In this document: piece by piece, positions 22,962-33,079 of the stretch | How the letters are laid out: each line of letters begins with the position of its first letter | Numbering within the stretch: the stretch's first letter is position 1 | Origin: Cyclaneusma minus | Taxonomy: Eukaryota; Ascomycota; Leotiomycetes; Marthamycetales; Marthamycetaceae | Length of the DNA stretch: 64,000 nucleotides | Assembly: GCA_037179335.1 (NCBI GenBank) | Contig: JAKZHN010000009.1 | Span: forward strand, 992,001-1,056,000 | Reading direction: 5' to 3' | The notes under the pieces: generated by a model | Databases searched by the model: none | What the model saw: the letters and a program-made list of their open reading frames with translations, nothing else | What the model was told of the DNA's origin: nothing | Made by a program: the position numbers and the translations under genes

Positions 22962-24789
22962 TCAAGGGTCCCAAGGCCCCTGTGCACGACGCCCCGACAA
23001 CACATCCGGCTCCTCCCCCTCCGCCGCCACCAGCACCACATCCTCAATCCTCACGCCAAAGCCTCCCATCTCCGGCGGTAGATAGATGCCCGGCTCACTT
23101 GTAAAGACCATTCCCTGCTGCACTTTCGTTTGCGTGTTTCCTTGATTCAGGTACGGCGATTCGTGGGCTTTGATGCCGATGCCGTGGCCGAGGCGGTGCG
23201 TGAAATATGGCTCGTAGTTTTGGTGGGAGGGGGAACTGCTGCTACTGAAGATGGCGCGGGCGGCGAGGTCGATGGCTGAGCAGGGGGTGTGGGGGAGCAT
23301 GGCGGAGATGGAGGCGTTTTGGGCGGTGGAGACGAGGGCGTAGATGCGGAGTTTGGGGAGGAGGGATGGGGGGGTGGGGGTGTGGGGGAGGGGGGTGGGG
23401 AGGAAGGGGGGGAAGAAGGTGCGGGTTACGTCGGAGGAGTAGCCGTGGTAGTGGGCGCTGGGGGAGGTGGTTAGTTGGGAGGAGCAGTGGGTGAGAGGGT
23501 GATAGTGGGAGATGGAGAATTTGAGAAAGGGGAAAGGGGGAAGGGGAAAGGGGTGGAAAAGAGGGAAATATGAAGGGGGACAGACCCGACGTCTATGAGA
23601 ACGAGTGTTTCGTTCTGCAGCGTCTTCGAACCGTTGGTGCCGCCATGTGGATTCGCCGCATTCTCATCTGTTCACGTCTCAGTCTCAGCAAAACTTAAAC
23701 AGCTTCCTCGCTTGTTAATTTGAACGAACAGCAAATCTTCGGAAAAGTTCGAAATGGTATACCAAAAAGCACGATATCAAAGAACGGCTCGAAGCCCGGA
23801 ACAGCCCTCAACGTCTCATCCAACACCTCCGCTATCTCACTCTCCATCAGTCCCGGATACAAACACTCTCTTACAGCCCTTATCGCCTCCACCGTCCCCG
23901 TATTCACCGCCCTCAAGATGTCGATTTCGAGAGGCGATTTGGTTTGTTTTACTTTCTCGACTTCGCCGCTTAGGCCGACTACGTCGAAGCCGGTGGTTTG
24001 GAGGCCGCGTTGGATGAAATCGCGCATTTCGTCGTCGACTATGATTTTTGGTGGAGCGGAGAGAGACTCGGGGGTGATGGAGGAGGATGAGGAGGAAGAT
24101 ATGATGGAAGGCCAGGCGTTTAACAGAGTAGCATAGGGATCCCAGTGTTCTTCCCATTCTACGAACTTGAGGTCTCCTTCAATAGGCATATTTAGGAGGC
24201 GAGCGCGGTTGGCTTCGAATTTGGGCACCAAGAACACTGTTTCGGCTTCAACATTCCTTTCTTCTTCTTCTTCTTTGTCGCTAGAGTATTTTGGTAAGAC
24301 GATCATTAGGAAAGGTCGTTCTTCAGGCTCCCATGGCTCCCAGTCGAACTGCGAGATGTTGACGTAGTATTGGAACGTATAGCCTGGTTCAGCGATGAAT
24401 GCGTCGATTTTTTGAATAGATAGAGCGGAGGCGAGACGCTGCCGGCGGGATCCGAATTCTGAAAGGGGGAGCGGGGCGGTGGAGGCGAGGAAGGGAAGGC
24501 CGGTGGAGAGGAGGTTGTTGATGGAGCATTTTTGGAATGATTCCAAGGAGTCTTGGTTTGGGGATGGGGCGTGAGAAAATGGATGGTGACTCAGTGGATT
24601 GAGATACTGGGAAGACTGGTTAGCTGGATGGTTTCTTGGGCAGTTTGGGACTGGGGAAGTCACGAGGTAGATTGTTAAGGTGAGCAGTGCTGCTGCTGCT
24701 AACAATCGTGGTTTGTTGGGGAATGGGGTTTTTAGGGGGAGTCTTCGATCACCACCTTGGATCGGTGAGATCGAGGACTTCAGCGTCAT
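22962..24789 (-). CDS. M24-family metallopeptidase (Xaa-Pro aminopeptidase/prolidase-like), membrane-anchored
   Basis: Exons 24789-23763, 23667-23586 and 23457-22962 join to 534 residues. A hydrophobic segment (about residues 31-48, RLLAAAALLTLTIYLVTS) after a short basic N-terminus suggests a type II anchor. The creatinase-like N-domain is followed by the pita-bread catalytic domain with all five metal ligands: Asp368 (LIDVG), Asp379 (YSSDVTRTF), His461 (HRLGHGIG), Glu491 (TSEPGIYLP) and Glu508 (GVRIEDV). The join at intron 1 restores ENAANPHGG, and that at intron 2 restores LIDVGAHYHGYSSDVTRT. Intron 2 (128 nt, donor GTCTGT) is almost entirely pyrimidine. I chose the ATG at 24789; an in-frame ATG 43 codons upstream (24918) would only add a Cys/Ser-rich leader. 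It likely trims Xaa-Pro peptides in a secretory compartment. Confidence 0.9.
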
Positions 24790-25480
24790 GATTCGAGCGG
24801 TTCGTGGGTTTTGACACAACGCTTGTGTTGTAAGATGGATATGTTTGGGAGATGTTGAGGTGCCTTGATTGCTAGACCCCGCATCTCGCCCTTCACAAGT
24901 ACATTGGTCAAGACCCACAGAAAGTACTCCACATCATCTAGCATATCTGTTCGAATAATTGGTATCGTTAACGTTAGATTAGATAGTGATAGCCAAAGTT
25001 ACATGTAGTTCATAAAATAACAAAAGTAAGCAATGTAAGATCACTTGGCTAGATTTTGAATAATGACTTAAGGTACAGCAGAGATAATCCTAAGAAGAGC
25101 TTCAAAAGCGACAACTCGCATAGATTTTGAGGAAATTAAACCGGGGGTAGAGCTGAGAAGACGGATTCGAGTTTTCCTCGTTGTCATCACATTAACAGGC
25201 ACTCCTAATCCGCCCTGTCACTTCATGGATATATCATATCTGTAAACTGTAAACCCAATCTCAAACAAGTGCTGTTTCGGTTGGTTTGTGAAATGGAGAG
25301 CAGGTGCCAGTAGCTCATTGATTCAGAAATTTCCATTTTAGGCCCGGGGGGGGATACTTGGATTGCTTCAGAATTCGGGATTTGGGTGTCGCCTGCGCGT
25401 AGCTAGCATATGGCATATACATATAGTTATAACGGCCGCCTCCAAACCTGGAAAGTTCTTGAGCGAACAACGGAGCTCCA
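24790..25480. other. Intergenic region, AT-rich
   Basis: About 690 bp upstream of the M24 gene and downstream of the racemase gene, relatively A/T-rich. No gene or repeat seen. Confidence 0.5.
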
Positions 25481-26272
25481 TCACAACCACTCCTGCCCCC
25501 TAGCCTTCCTCCCCTCAGCAGAACTCCTATAAACCCCCCCTTTCGCCGTCCTATGCCCCTCCCTAACCAACCCAATCAAAAACTGCACCCCCACCCCTAC
25601 CCCATCAACAACCTGCGCACACCCCTCCCTCGCCCGAACCGCCTCCTCGCAAGCAATCTTCATCTCCGTCATCCCCGCACACCCCAACGTAATACAATCC
25701 GCCCCCTTCCCCTCCACCAACCTCTTCGCCGCATCACCCATCAACCCCAAAACCTTGCTCCTCTCCGCCGTCTCCAGTTCCAAAACTCCCAAACCGGTGG
25801 TTTCGCAGCCTGCCGAATAGCCTGAAAATCCATACATTCTGATGGCGTCTTCGTGCATGATCTTGCTGCGTCCGCCTGTGGCAACTACGCCTAAGCGACC
25901 GCCGAGCATGCGGGCGGCGTATAGACTGGCTTCCATGATGCCGATTACGGGGCCGGTGACTTCTTCGCGGAGAGCGTTGATGAGTGGGTGAGCGCTGAAA
26001 CAGGCGACGAGGAAGGCGTCGTAGGAAGAGGCGATGGGAGAGATGGCTTGGATGGCGGCGGCGGCTGAGAGAACGCCATCGAGGTGGCCTTCTATTGCTG
26101 AGGGAGAGGGGTGGGGGGATGTGAAGCCGGTTACGGTGCAGTTTGGAGGGAGTGTGTGTTCGAGGGAGCGGAGACAGGCGGCGGTCATGGAGGGGGTGCT
26201 GTTCGGATTTATGAGGAGGATGTTGATCTGTTTGGTGGAGGTGCCGGTGATGGATGGGAGTGCGGAAGCCAT
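25481..26272 (-). CDS. Asp/Glu/hydantoin racemase family protein (Dcg1-like)
   Basis: Single exon, 263 residues. The N-terminus INILLINPNST is the start of the hydantoin racemase/Dcg1 fold, and the two catalytic cysteines are present: Cys91 (FLVACFSAHPL) and Cys198 (ITLGCAGMTEM), with GPVIGIMEAS and RLGVVATGG between them. Family members racemise 5-substituted hydantoins or allantoin by a two-base Cys mechanism; the fungal branch includes yeast Dcg1, located with the allantoin (DAL) genes and under nitrogen catabolite control. It lies 500 bp from a D-carbamoylase gene on the same strand, a pairing like that in bacterial hyu operons. The actual substrate is unknown. Confidence 0.9.
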   Translation of the reverse strand: MASALPSITGTSTKQINILLINPNSTPSMTAACLRSLEHTLPPNCTVTGFTSPHPSPSAIEGHLDGVLSAAAAIQAISPIASSYDAFLVACFSAHPLINALREEVTGPVIGIMEASLYAARMLGGRLGVVATGGRSKIMHEDAIRMYGFSGYSAGCETTGLGVLELETAERSKVLGLMGDAAKRLVEGKGADCITLGCAGMTEMKIACEEAVRAREGCAQVVDGVGVGVQFLIGLVREGHRTAKGGVYRSSAEGRKARGQEWL

Positions 26273-26773
26273 GCTTGAGGTGATGGAACTAGGGGGAGAG
26301 GAGCTTGAGTTGTGTGTTAGGAGTTTGAATACGACGGCCTTTGGGGGAAAATGTACGAGAGAGATAGAGAGAGGAGGAACTTTTGTTCAAGAAGTTACCA
26401 AATAACCCTCTGAAGTGGGGCAACAGGGATCAGATCAATTGATAGGAGCTTTCATCTTCTCCGAGATAAAGGTAGCTTGCTCATGGAGCAGCGTTGGTGC
26501 GACTTTCGCCATAGAAACGCAGGAGAGGCTGAAACTTGGATCAGGGTTGAACGGACTTGATACCGCCGTCTCAATACATATTCAAACATGAACGAGATAC
26601 CATGCAGAATTTTGAGAACATGTGTCTCTTCCAACAGAAAGCTGAGATATGAGGACTTCAGATTGTGATAGGTAACTTATGAACATATAGCTTTTGTCGC
26701 GCTTGACGGCTCCAGCCTCCATCTCATATGTCTCTTTGATCTAGTTCGAATATGAATTCTGCAAACACCGTAC
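26273..26773. other. Intergenic region between racemase and carbamoylase genes
   Basis: About 500 bp. Three HGATAR-type GATA-factor sites can be read (near 26437, at about 26464 and near 26667). No coding content. Confidence 0.5.
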
Positions 26774-27882
26774 TCACAGAAGCTCCGGTTCCACGACACC
26801 AACTTGCTCAGTGATTGGACCGTACTGGTCTATTCTCCTATGTCTGACAAAGTCGAAAGTCTACACTAGTTGTTAGCATTGTCACTGCAAATAGAAGAAA
26901 GTCAAAGTTGTAAGATACCACTTACCTTCTCCTTACCCTGCCGACAGTCCTCCAGATCAATCTCAGCAACCACAACCTCGTCATCTTTCGTCTTCGCCTC
27001 AGCCAAAATCCTGCCCTCGGGACTTGTAATACAGCTTCCGCCGATCAAGTCATATTTCCCATCCTCCAAGCCAGCCTTCGCAGCAGAGATACTGAAACAC
27101 GAGTTCATATAACTGTTTCCCTGCATAGACAGCTTATGTTGAAAAACCGCATTTTCATCAGCCTCCTCCCTCGTCATCGGCTTTCTCGTTCCCCACAGAT
27201 CAGGAGCAAATCCAGCAGTATTGTAGCCACACAACACAACTTCCACACCTTGCAAACCATAGCACCGCCAGCCCTCGGGCCAGCGTCGGTCATTGCAGAT
27301 CATCATGCCCATGATCGGATCCCCCTTTCCATCCGTCTTCTCTTCTTTCCCTTGGCTTTCTTTCTTCAAAGCGCCTTCAATGAGGCCGGGAACACGAAAG
27401 GCCTTGAATCCAAGATTCCCAGGCTTGAAATACCGCTTTTCGAGTTGGTTGATGGCGTCTGGATTCTCAAAGGGATCCACAGTCCCTGGCAGATGCACCT
27501 TGCGGTATTTGGCAATCACTTTGCCTTCGCTGGCTGAGTAATACACGCTGGCATTGTAGCCTTCTCCATCTGCAGTTCGTTCGGCAAATCCGACTGAAAT
27601 ATCGACGCCGAGCTTCTGCGCTTCTTGGAATAGAGCGGAGGTGTTAGGGTTGTTGGGGAGGTCGTCATTGTGCTCGAAGTAGCAGTCGAGCTCTTCTTGC
27701 GAGGAGATCAAGTGGCGAGGGAAAAAGGTGGTAAAAGCGGTTTCGGGGAAGAGGACGAGGCGGGCACCTTGGGAGGAGGCTTCGCGGAGAAGAGTGAGCA
27801 TCCGGGAGATGGTCTCGGGACGGGAGGAGGTCAGATGGATCGGGCCCATCTGGGCAGCGGCGACTTTGAGAAGACGAGGCAT
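26774..27882 (-). CDS. N-carbamoyl-D-amino acid hydrolase (nitrilase superfamily)
   Basis: Exons 27882-26926 and 26860-26774, intron 65 nt, 347 residues. The carbon-nitrogen hydrolase triad is Glu47 (LVLFPETAF), Lys128 (YRKVHLPG) and Cys196 (MMICNDRRWPE). The ICNDRRWPE and GYNTAG signatures are those of N-carbamoyl-D-amino acid amidohydrolases such as the Agrobacterium enzyme, whose Glu is also residue 47. The 3' exon supplies the conserved C-terminus (TFDFVRHRRIDQYGPI), without which the protein would end in unrelated residues. A ~20-residue Lys/Glu-rich insertion (about 169-188) precedes the catalytic Cys strand. The enzyme converts N-carbamoyl-D-amino acids to D-amino acids, CO2 and ammonia. 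The start is the ATG that begins MPRLLKVAAAQMGP; the open frame extends upstream but lacks family similarity. Confidence 0.93.
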
Positions 27883-28755
27883 GGTGAGATGAATATGATA
27901 TGGTTTGTTAGAGAACGAAAACAGCTTCAGGAACAGCAAACTCAAGGGGAAGCGTGAAATCGAGCTGATGATGACAGAAGGAGATTGGATTTGGAGCAAG
28001 GAACTTCGTGACCACTTAAGCTTTGACTGCGAGGAGCTGTCACCGCACTTCGGTGATCTCTGTCTGGTCCATCTGCACGGAGAGATACTGCAAGACCCCT
28101 TGAAAGGAGGAGGAGTTCGTCGGATTTTGTCCGTTGTCCGATGCTTATCGTTATCGTCTGCGGGGTAGCTCGAAGTGGGGGCTTGGTCGAGGCTCTCCAA
28201 CAACAACTTTTTGGTGCGTCAATACCTAGCCTTATCAGCAAGATCACCAAAAACAGCTCTCGGAAACGGTCGATTTGATACCAATTTTGCACACAGGTCA
28301 CAGAATCCTACAGATAAGTGCAACTTCCGAAACCACTTCAAGCAGATGTTCTGCTCCGATCATCTTGAACACTGAGATGGAACTTCAGTGGGAGAGTCTT
28401 ATGCTATTGAAAAGATCAGAAATCACGTAGGTCTCTGATACACGGCGTGGGCCGGGTTATGTATCCGAGAAGCCTGACGTCTTTCCGGATACAGGGTTAC
28501 ATTGTAAGTTGAAGGGCGCAATTCCGTCGAATGTGATTGTCATCTATCATTTAGTCATCGTCCATTGCCTGCTTTTCCATGTGTCTTGGATACCTCGAGT
28601 ATTTCCTTTTGGAACCCTATCTTTCATTGCCTTGTTCTTCGTTTCCATATCGAAGCTTGTCTTGAGTTTGATGACGCTCACCGTATCCTTCCCTTCTGAC
28701 CTTCCAGTCAACTACAACGCTCCTTGAGTTCATCGGCTTATCACTTGACTTGGAG
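27883..28755. promoter_or_regulatory. Divergent promoter, carbamoylase / A-T-R reductase
   Basis: The 873-bp region between two head-to-head genes. On either strand I read seven matches to HGATAR, the binding word of fungal GATA factors such as AreA: 28144-28150, 28151-28156, 28231-28236, 28313-28318, 28554-28559, 28617-28622 and 28737-28742. Roughly 2.6 are expected by chance in this length at equal base composition, so enrichment is moderate. This would fit nitrogen-responsive co-regulation; it is inference only. Confidence 0.4.
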
Positions 28756-31700
28756 ATGGCTCCCAGTCACGAAGAGATCATCATGGCGCAAGACGTTCCG
28801 CCAAGCGCTCAGCCTATTTGCTCAGATCCACTAGTCGTCCTCTCAGAAGACGCCTCAGACTTGAACAAGAAACTGTGGTGGCTACACGGCCACCCACACT
28901 CAAAGCGCTATGCAGACCCCGGCCTGACCTCCTTCGATGCTCTCATCCGCTGGGCAGCGGACAAGTTCGAAGACAATACAGCTTTTCTCTGCCCCGGAAC
29001 TACGGAAGATCCAAATAAGATAGACCGCATGACTTGGCGTGGATTCGACTCCATCACAGACTGGTTCGCTGCTCACTATGCAAAAGCACTTGCAGAAGAA
29101 TTGCAAGCAGCGAATGTGGGCAAGAAGCAGCCAACAGTGGGCCTCATTGGTCGAGGAATCTCGATAGAGTACTTTGTCACGGAATTTGCTTTGCAGAAAC
29201 TGGGGGTTAGGGTACTCCTACTGGCGGAGTCGAATGCTGTCCATGCTTTGCATCATCTGTTGGATTCTTGCGATGCCTGTGCAGTCATTACCGATTCCAG
29301 GAACACAGATGCTGATACTAAAGGCTTGAGGAAATTGGTTATGCTCGAACGCGCTACACCAGGTGCCCCTACATGTGCCCCTACATGTACCATAGCGCCT
29401 GGAACTGAGCGAAAAGTTGTCGAGGAGCTGAGGTATAATGACGATGGTGATGTATGGGAAAGACATTCTTTCATCATCCACTCGAGCGGGAGCACAGGAC
29501 TCCCTAAACCTATCATCCATACTAACAGAAGTATGATGCTTATTGCTCGGATGTATCGGTTATTTCCAGATATCGTGGTCAAGAACTGGTTTCTCCTATT
29601 CCCACTGTAAGCAAGCAAATCTTCCAAATCTCAAACTAGGCACTTTCTAACCACACGCAGGTATCACATCGCCGGAATCAGCACCGCCATCTCAGGCATT
29701 CCCAACGGCCAAGTCCTTTCATTTCCACCCCTCGACTGGCCACCATCCTCATCGTCCCTCCTCGCGTCCTGGAACACCCTCTCCAGAGCAGGCTACCCAG
29801 TCGACATCGTCCACTGCGCCCCAACGCTAATCGAAAACCTCCACAACTACATCCTCGAAGAAACTCGCGACTACACTCCCCTCTCCGCCCTCAAAGTCCT
29901 CCAGCCCGGCGGCGCCGCCCTCTCATCCAGCATCGTCGACTCCCTAGTTGCCCATAACGTAAACGTAAAGACCACCTACGGCAGCACCGAAATCGGGCCT
30001 CCGTTCCGCACCATGCCGCACAACGTTTCCGATCCCTCGTGCTACTCTTTCCGGTCCCTCTACCCTGACAATCCTTTGCTGCAAATGGAAGAAGTGGGCG
30101 AAGGACTGTATGAGTGCATAGTTTATCCAGGGTTCGAACTTGCCGCTGAGCTATGGAGTGAAGAGGAGAAGGCGAAAAGGGTAAACGGAAAGCCGTATAG
30201 AACGAATGATCTTTTCATGCAGGAGCCGGAGGGGAGTGGCTGGTTCGTGTTGGTGGGGAGGAAGGATGATATGTTAATTCATTCGAATGGAGAGAATACA
30301 AAGGCGGGGCCGGTGCAGCTTGATGTGCAGGCTTCGTGTAAGGTTGTGGAGAAGGTGCTTGCGGTAGGCCATTCGAAGCCGGTTGTTGCGTTGCTGGTGG
30401 AAGTGAGTGAGGACTGTGAGATGGGTAGAGAAGAGGTGGAAAAGGCGGTTTGGAAGACGGTCAACGAGGTAAATGCGAAGTTACCGGGGCATTCGAGGGT
30501 TATGCGGAGTATGATTTGCCTGCTCAAAAAGGGACAGAAGTTGCCGGTTACACCGAAAGGCAATGTAAAGAGGAAGGAGGCTATGGAGACTTACAAGGAC
30601 GAGATCGAGAAGCTTTATGCTGGCATCGAGGGCTCGGATTCTGGGCCGGAAACAAAGATCGCGCCCACAGGTATAGAGACAGAACCGCCCCTGGAATTCT
30701 TGCGAAAGGCTTTTGCGGATATCGCGGGCGTGGAAGTCGAGAAGGTCAAAGATGACACGACGCTTTACAGTCTCGGTATCGACTCACGCCAGGCACTTGC
30801 ACTTCGCGGAATTCTCGCGAAGCGGTTTGGAAATGTTTCGCTGGGCGCGATTTTCGAAAGTCCGACTATTGAGTCACTTCTTGCCTACCTGGACAGAAAA
30901 GGACTTGTTAAGGGAGCTAATGGCACAGGTGTGGTGCAGAGGGAAGACTCTGCCAACGACAGGTATCAAGTAACGAGCAAGATCATCTCGAAGCTGGAGG
31001 AAGAATTCGACTCTTGGCCAGTTCGAGAAATCTCGACAACATTTGTTATTCCCGAGAAGGAGACGGTGGTTCTGACAGGAGCTTCTGGATCGCTGGGGAC
31101 AAGTCTGTTGGAGGCGCTCAGTAGGTCGGCGAAAGTGGAGAAAGTATATGCGTTGATCCGAGGCCCGAAAAGTCAAGAGAAACTGGTCAAGTCGTTTGAG
31201 AGAAGGGGCCTGAGTGCTGAGACCATCATGGCCAACGGAAAAATTGAAGTGCTGAACTACAGTATGGAAGATCCGCTGCTGGGATTGGATGTCGATGTTT
31301 ATGCGAAATTGGCAAAGGAGGTGACGATTGTGCTGCATAATGCGTGGAAGATGGATTTCAATCCGTCAGTTGAGCAGTTTGAGGATTGCTTGCGAGGTGA
31401 GTGACATCGCTATTCCTCTGGAAGGAGGGTTTTTCACCATCCATACTAACTCACCTCTCCAGGCACAATGCATCTCCTCCGCCTCTCCCACGCCGGCAAT
31501 CCCGCACGATTCGCCTTCACAAGCAGCGTCTCAACCTGCCTAGGCCCGTCCAGTCCCGCTTCCATCGCCGAATCCGCCATTGGTCCCTCTCCCTCATCCG
31601 CTCTCCCAACCGGCTACGCGCAATCCAAATACATCGTCGAACGCCTCACCCAAACGGCTTCCCAAGTCCTCAGCTTACCCACCACACTTCTCAGAGTAGG

Positions 31701-32244
31701 ACAACTATGTGGGAATACCAAAACGGGTCATTGGAATACCGACGAGATGTGGCCGATCATGTTCTCGACTTCTGCTAGTAGTGAAATGAAAGCTGTGCCG
31801 GTACTGGACGGGATGGGCGTGGATTGGGTGCCGGTTGATGTTGCTGGGAGGGCAATCGTCGAGATATTGACTGATGCAAAAGCCAGAAATGTGAGTGGGC
31901 CTGTTTATGAGGTCTTCAACGTTGTGAATCCGAACCCAATATCCTGGATATATCTGGTACAGATGTTGCAGAAGAGCGGGTTGGCAAAGGAGAAAATGGA
32001 AGAAGTTGCGATGAAGGATTGGGTTAAGAGATTGGAAAGACTCGGGCCCGACAGCAAAGTTCAAGGATTGAGATTGCTAGGATTCTTTGAAGATATGGCG
32101 GCAGAGGAAGGAAGTGAGAACAAGGTGTTCGAGACAGAGAAGGGAAAGAAAGTTAGTAGCAGTTTGAGAGAGTTGAAGGCGTTCAATCAGGAATGGATTG
32201 AGCGGAGTGTGAGGAAGTGGAGAGAGGATGGGTTCTTGGAGTGA
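28756..32244 (+). CDS. NRPS-like carboxylic acid reductase (adenylation-thiolation-reductase)
   Basis: Exons 28756-29606, 29661-31396 and 31463-32244 give 1122 residues. The adenylation domain (about 35-600) has A3 HSSGSTGLPKP (from residue 242), PLYHIAGIS at A4, TTYGSTEIGPP at A5, YRTNDLF at A7, GRKDDMLIHSNGE at A8 and the catalytic Lys region TPKGNVKR. The carrier domain has Ser659 in LYSLGIDSRQAL. The thioester reductase domain starts with TGASGSLGTSLLEAL (from 756) and carries YAQSK (Tyr914, Lys918). Such enzymes activate a carboxylic acid with ATP, load it on phosphopantetheine and release an aldehyde (or alcohol) with NADPH. A4 has His-Ile-Ala-Gly rather than the Asp that binds an alpha-amino group, so the substrate is probably an aryl or aliphatic acid, not an amino acid. 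The frame opens with a TTG-GAG before the true ATG. Introns are 54 and 66 nt. Confidence 0.93.
29364..29387 (+). repeat. In-frame 12-bp tandem duplication inside the adenylation domain
   Basis: TGCCCCTACATG is repeated exactly (29364-29375, 29376-29387), encoding an APTC-APTC repeat in a loop before the A3 motif. It is a recent slippage event that keeps the frame. Confidence 0.95.
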
Positions 32245-33079
32245 ACCTCGTCAGTTCCTTTTGATTTTTGAAAGGGGTTGACTCCGTGAATTTAGAATTG
32301 GTTTGAGACCTCGATCTTCTCCTGGTCAGCAGACGTAGGGACGTTAAGTCTCAGAGAGAATGTTGATATAGACAAGGTACAATGAACCGTATACCATACC
32401 AAGGACTTCAAGTTAAGAAGGTGACACAGCCAATCACCACCCGACCCTAACGAATGATCGGAGGCTTGGTGCGACGATCGGCCATCACAGCCTTGATTCT
32501 GACGAGGGAAACCTTGGTTTTGGCCAGCCCACTGGACTATGTCGGGACGACCGGACGAGAGAAATCTTGATTTTTAGCGGACTGTCGATGTGCAACAAAT
32601 CCTCGAGATGAAAGAAAGGGGAAAGGTGTTGCTTGGAACTTGAAAGTTTATGTTGGGGTGACATTTGGCATTTGACAGGCCGGTATCGGTTTTCGTATTT
32701 GGTACGAGGTCGCTGATGATTGGCTTACCTCGCTAGTGCGTCGCGCGAGCCAAGCCTTCGATCGTCCTCATCTTCGTCCTCGTGTCTCCAGCTTGTCTCA
32801 ACTTCCATCTCTCGGAATCGAAAAACATCAGTCGGAAGGACATCAAAGAACACAGCCAGGAGACACCATGAACTACCTGCCTTCCAACTTGCCAAATCCA
32901 GGATACGTGGGCACCACCAGAATCGAGCGGTCTCTGGCAAGCTGACGGACGTTTGAGACCAGCAACTGCATCATGATGGTGTCGCCAGATCAAAGCACGA
33001 AATGCACGGAGTCGGTGTTCCTTCATCTGAGATGTAATTATTGATACCCATATCGATCAGTCTCGTTATACATCCAGTC
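32245..33079. other. Intergenic region between convergent cluster genes
   Basis: About 835 bp between the reductase stop and the SDR stop. Overlapping short frames at 32720-33026 have no recognisable content. Nothing else seen. Confidence 0.5.

Noticed and set aside
23695..24918. Start of the M24 peptidase at 24918
   Set aside because: The 43 extra residues are Cys/Ser/Thr-rich and unlike a signal; the ATG at 24789 directly precedes the membrane anchor.
26902..26925. Carbamoylase ending in VSGILQL
   Set aside because: That is read-through into an intron; the downstream exon gives the conserved TFDFVRHRR C-terminus.
27883..28206. N-terminal extension of the carbamoylase frame
   Set aside because: The family start (LLKVAAAQMGP) coincides with the ATG at 27882, and Glu47 then matches the numbering of known enzymes; upstream codons have no similarity and lie in the promoter.
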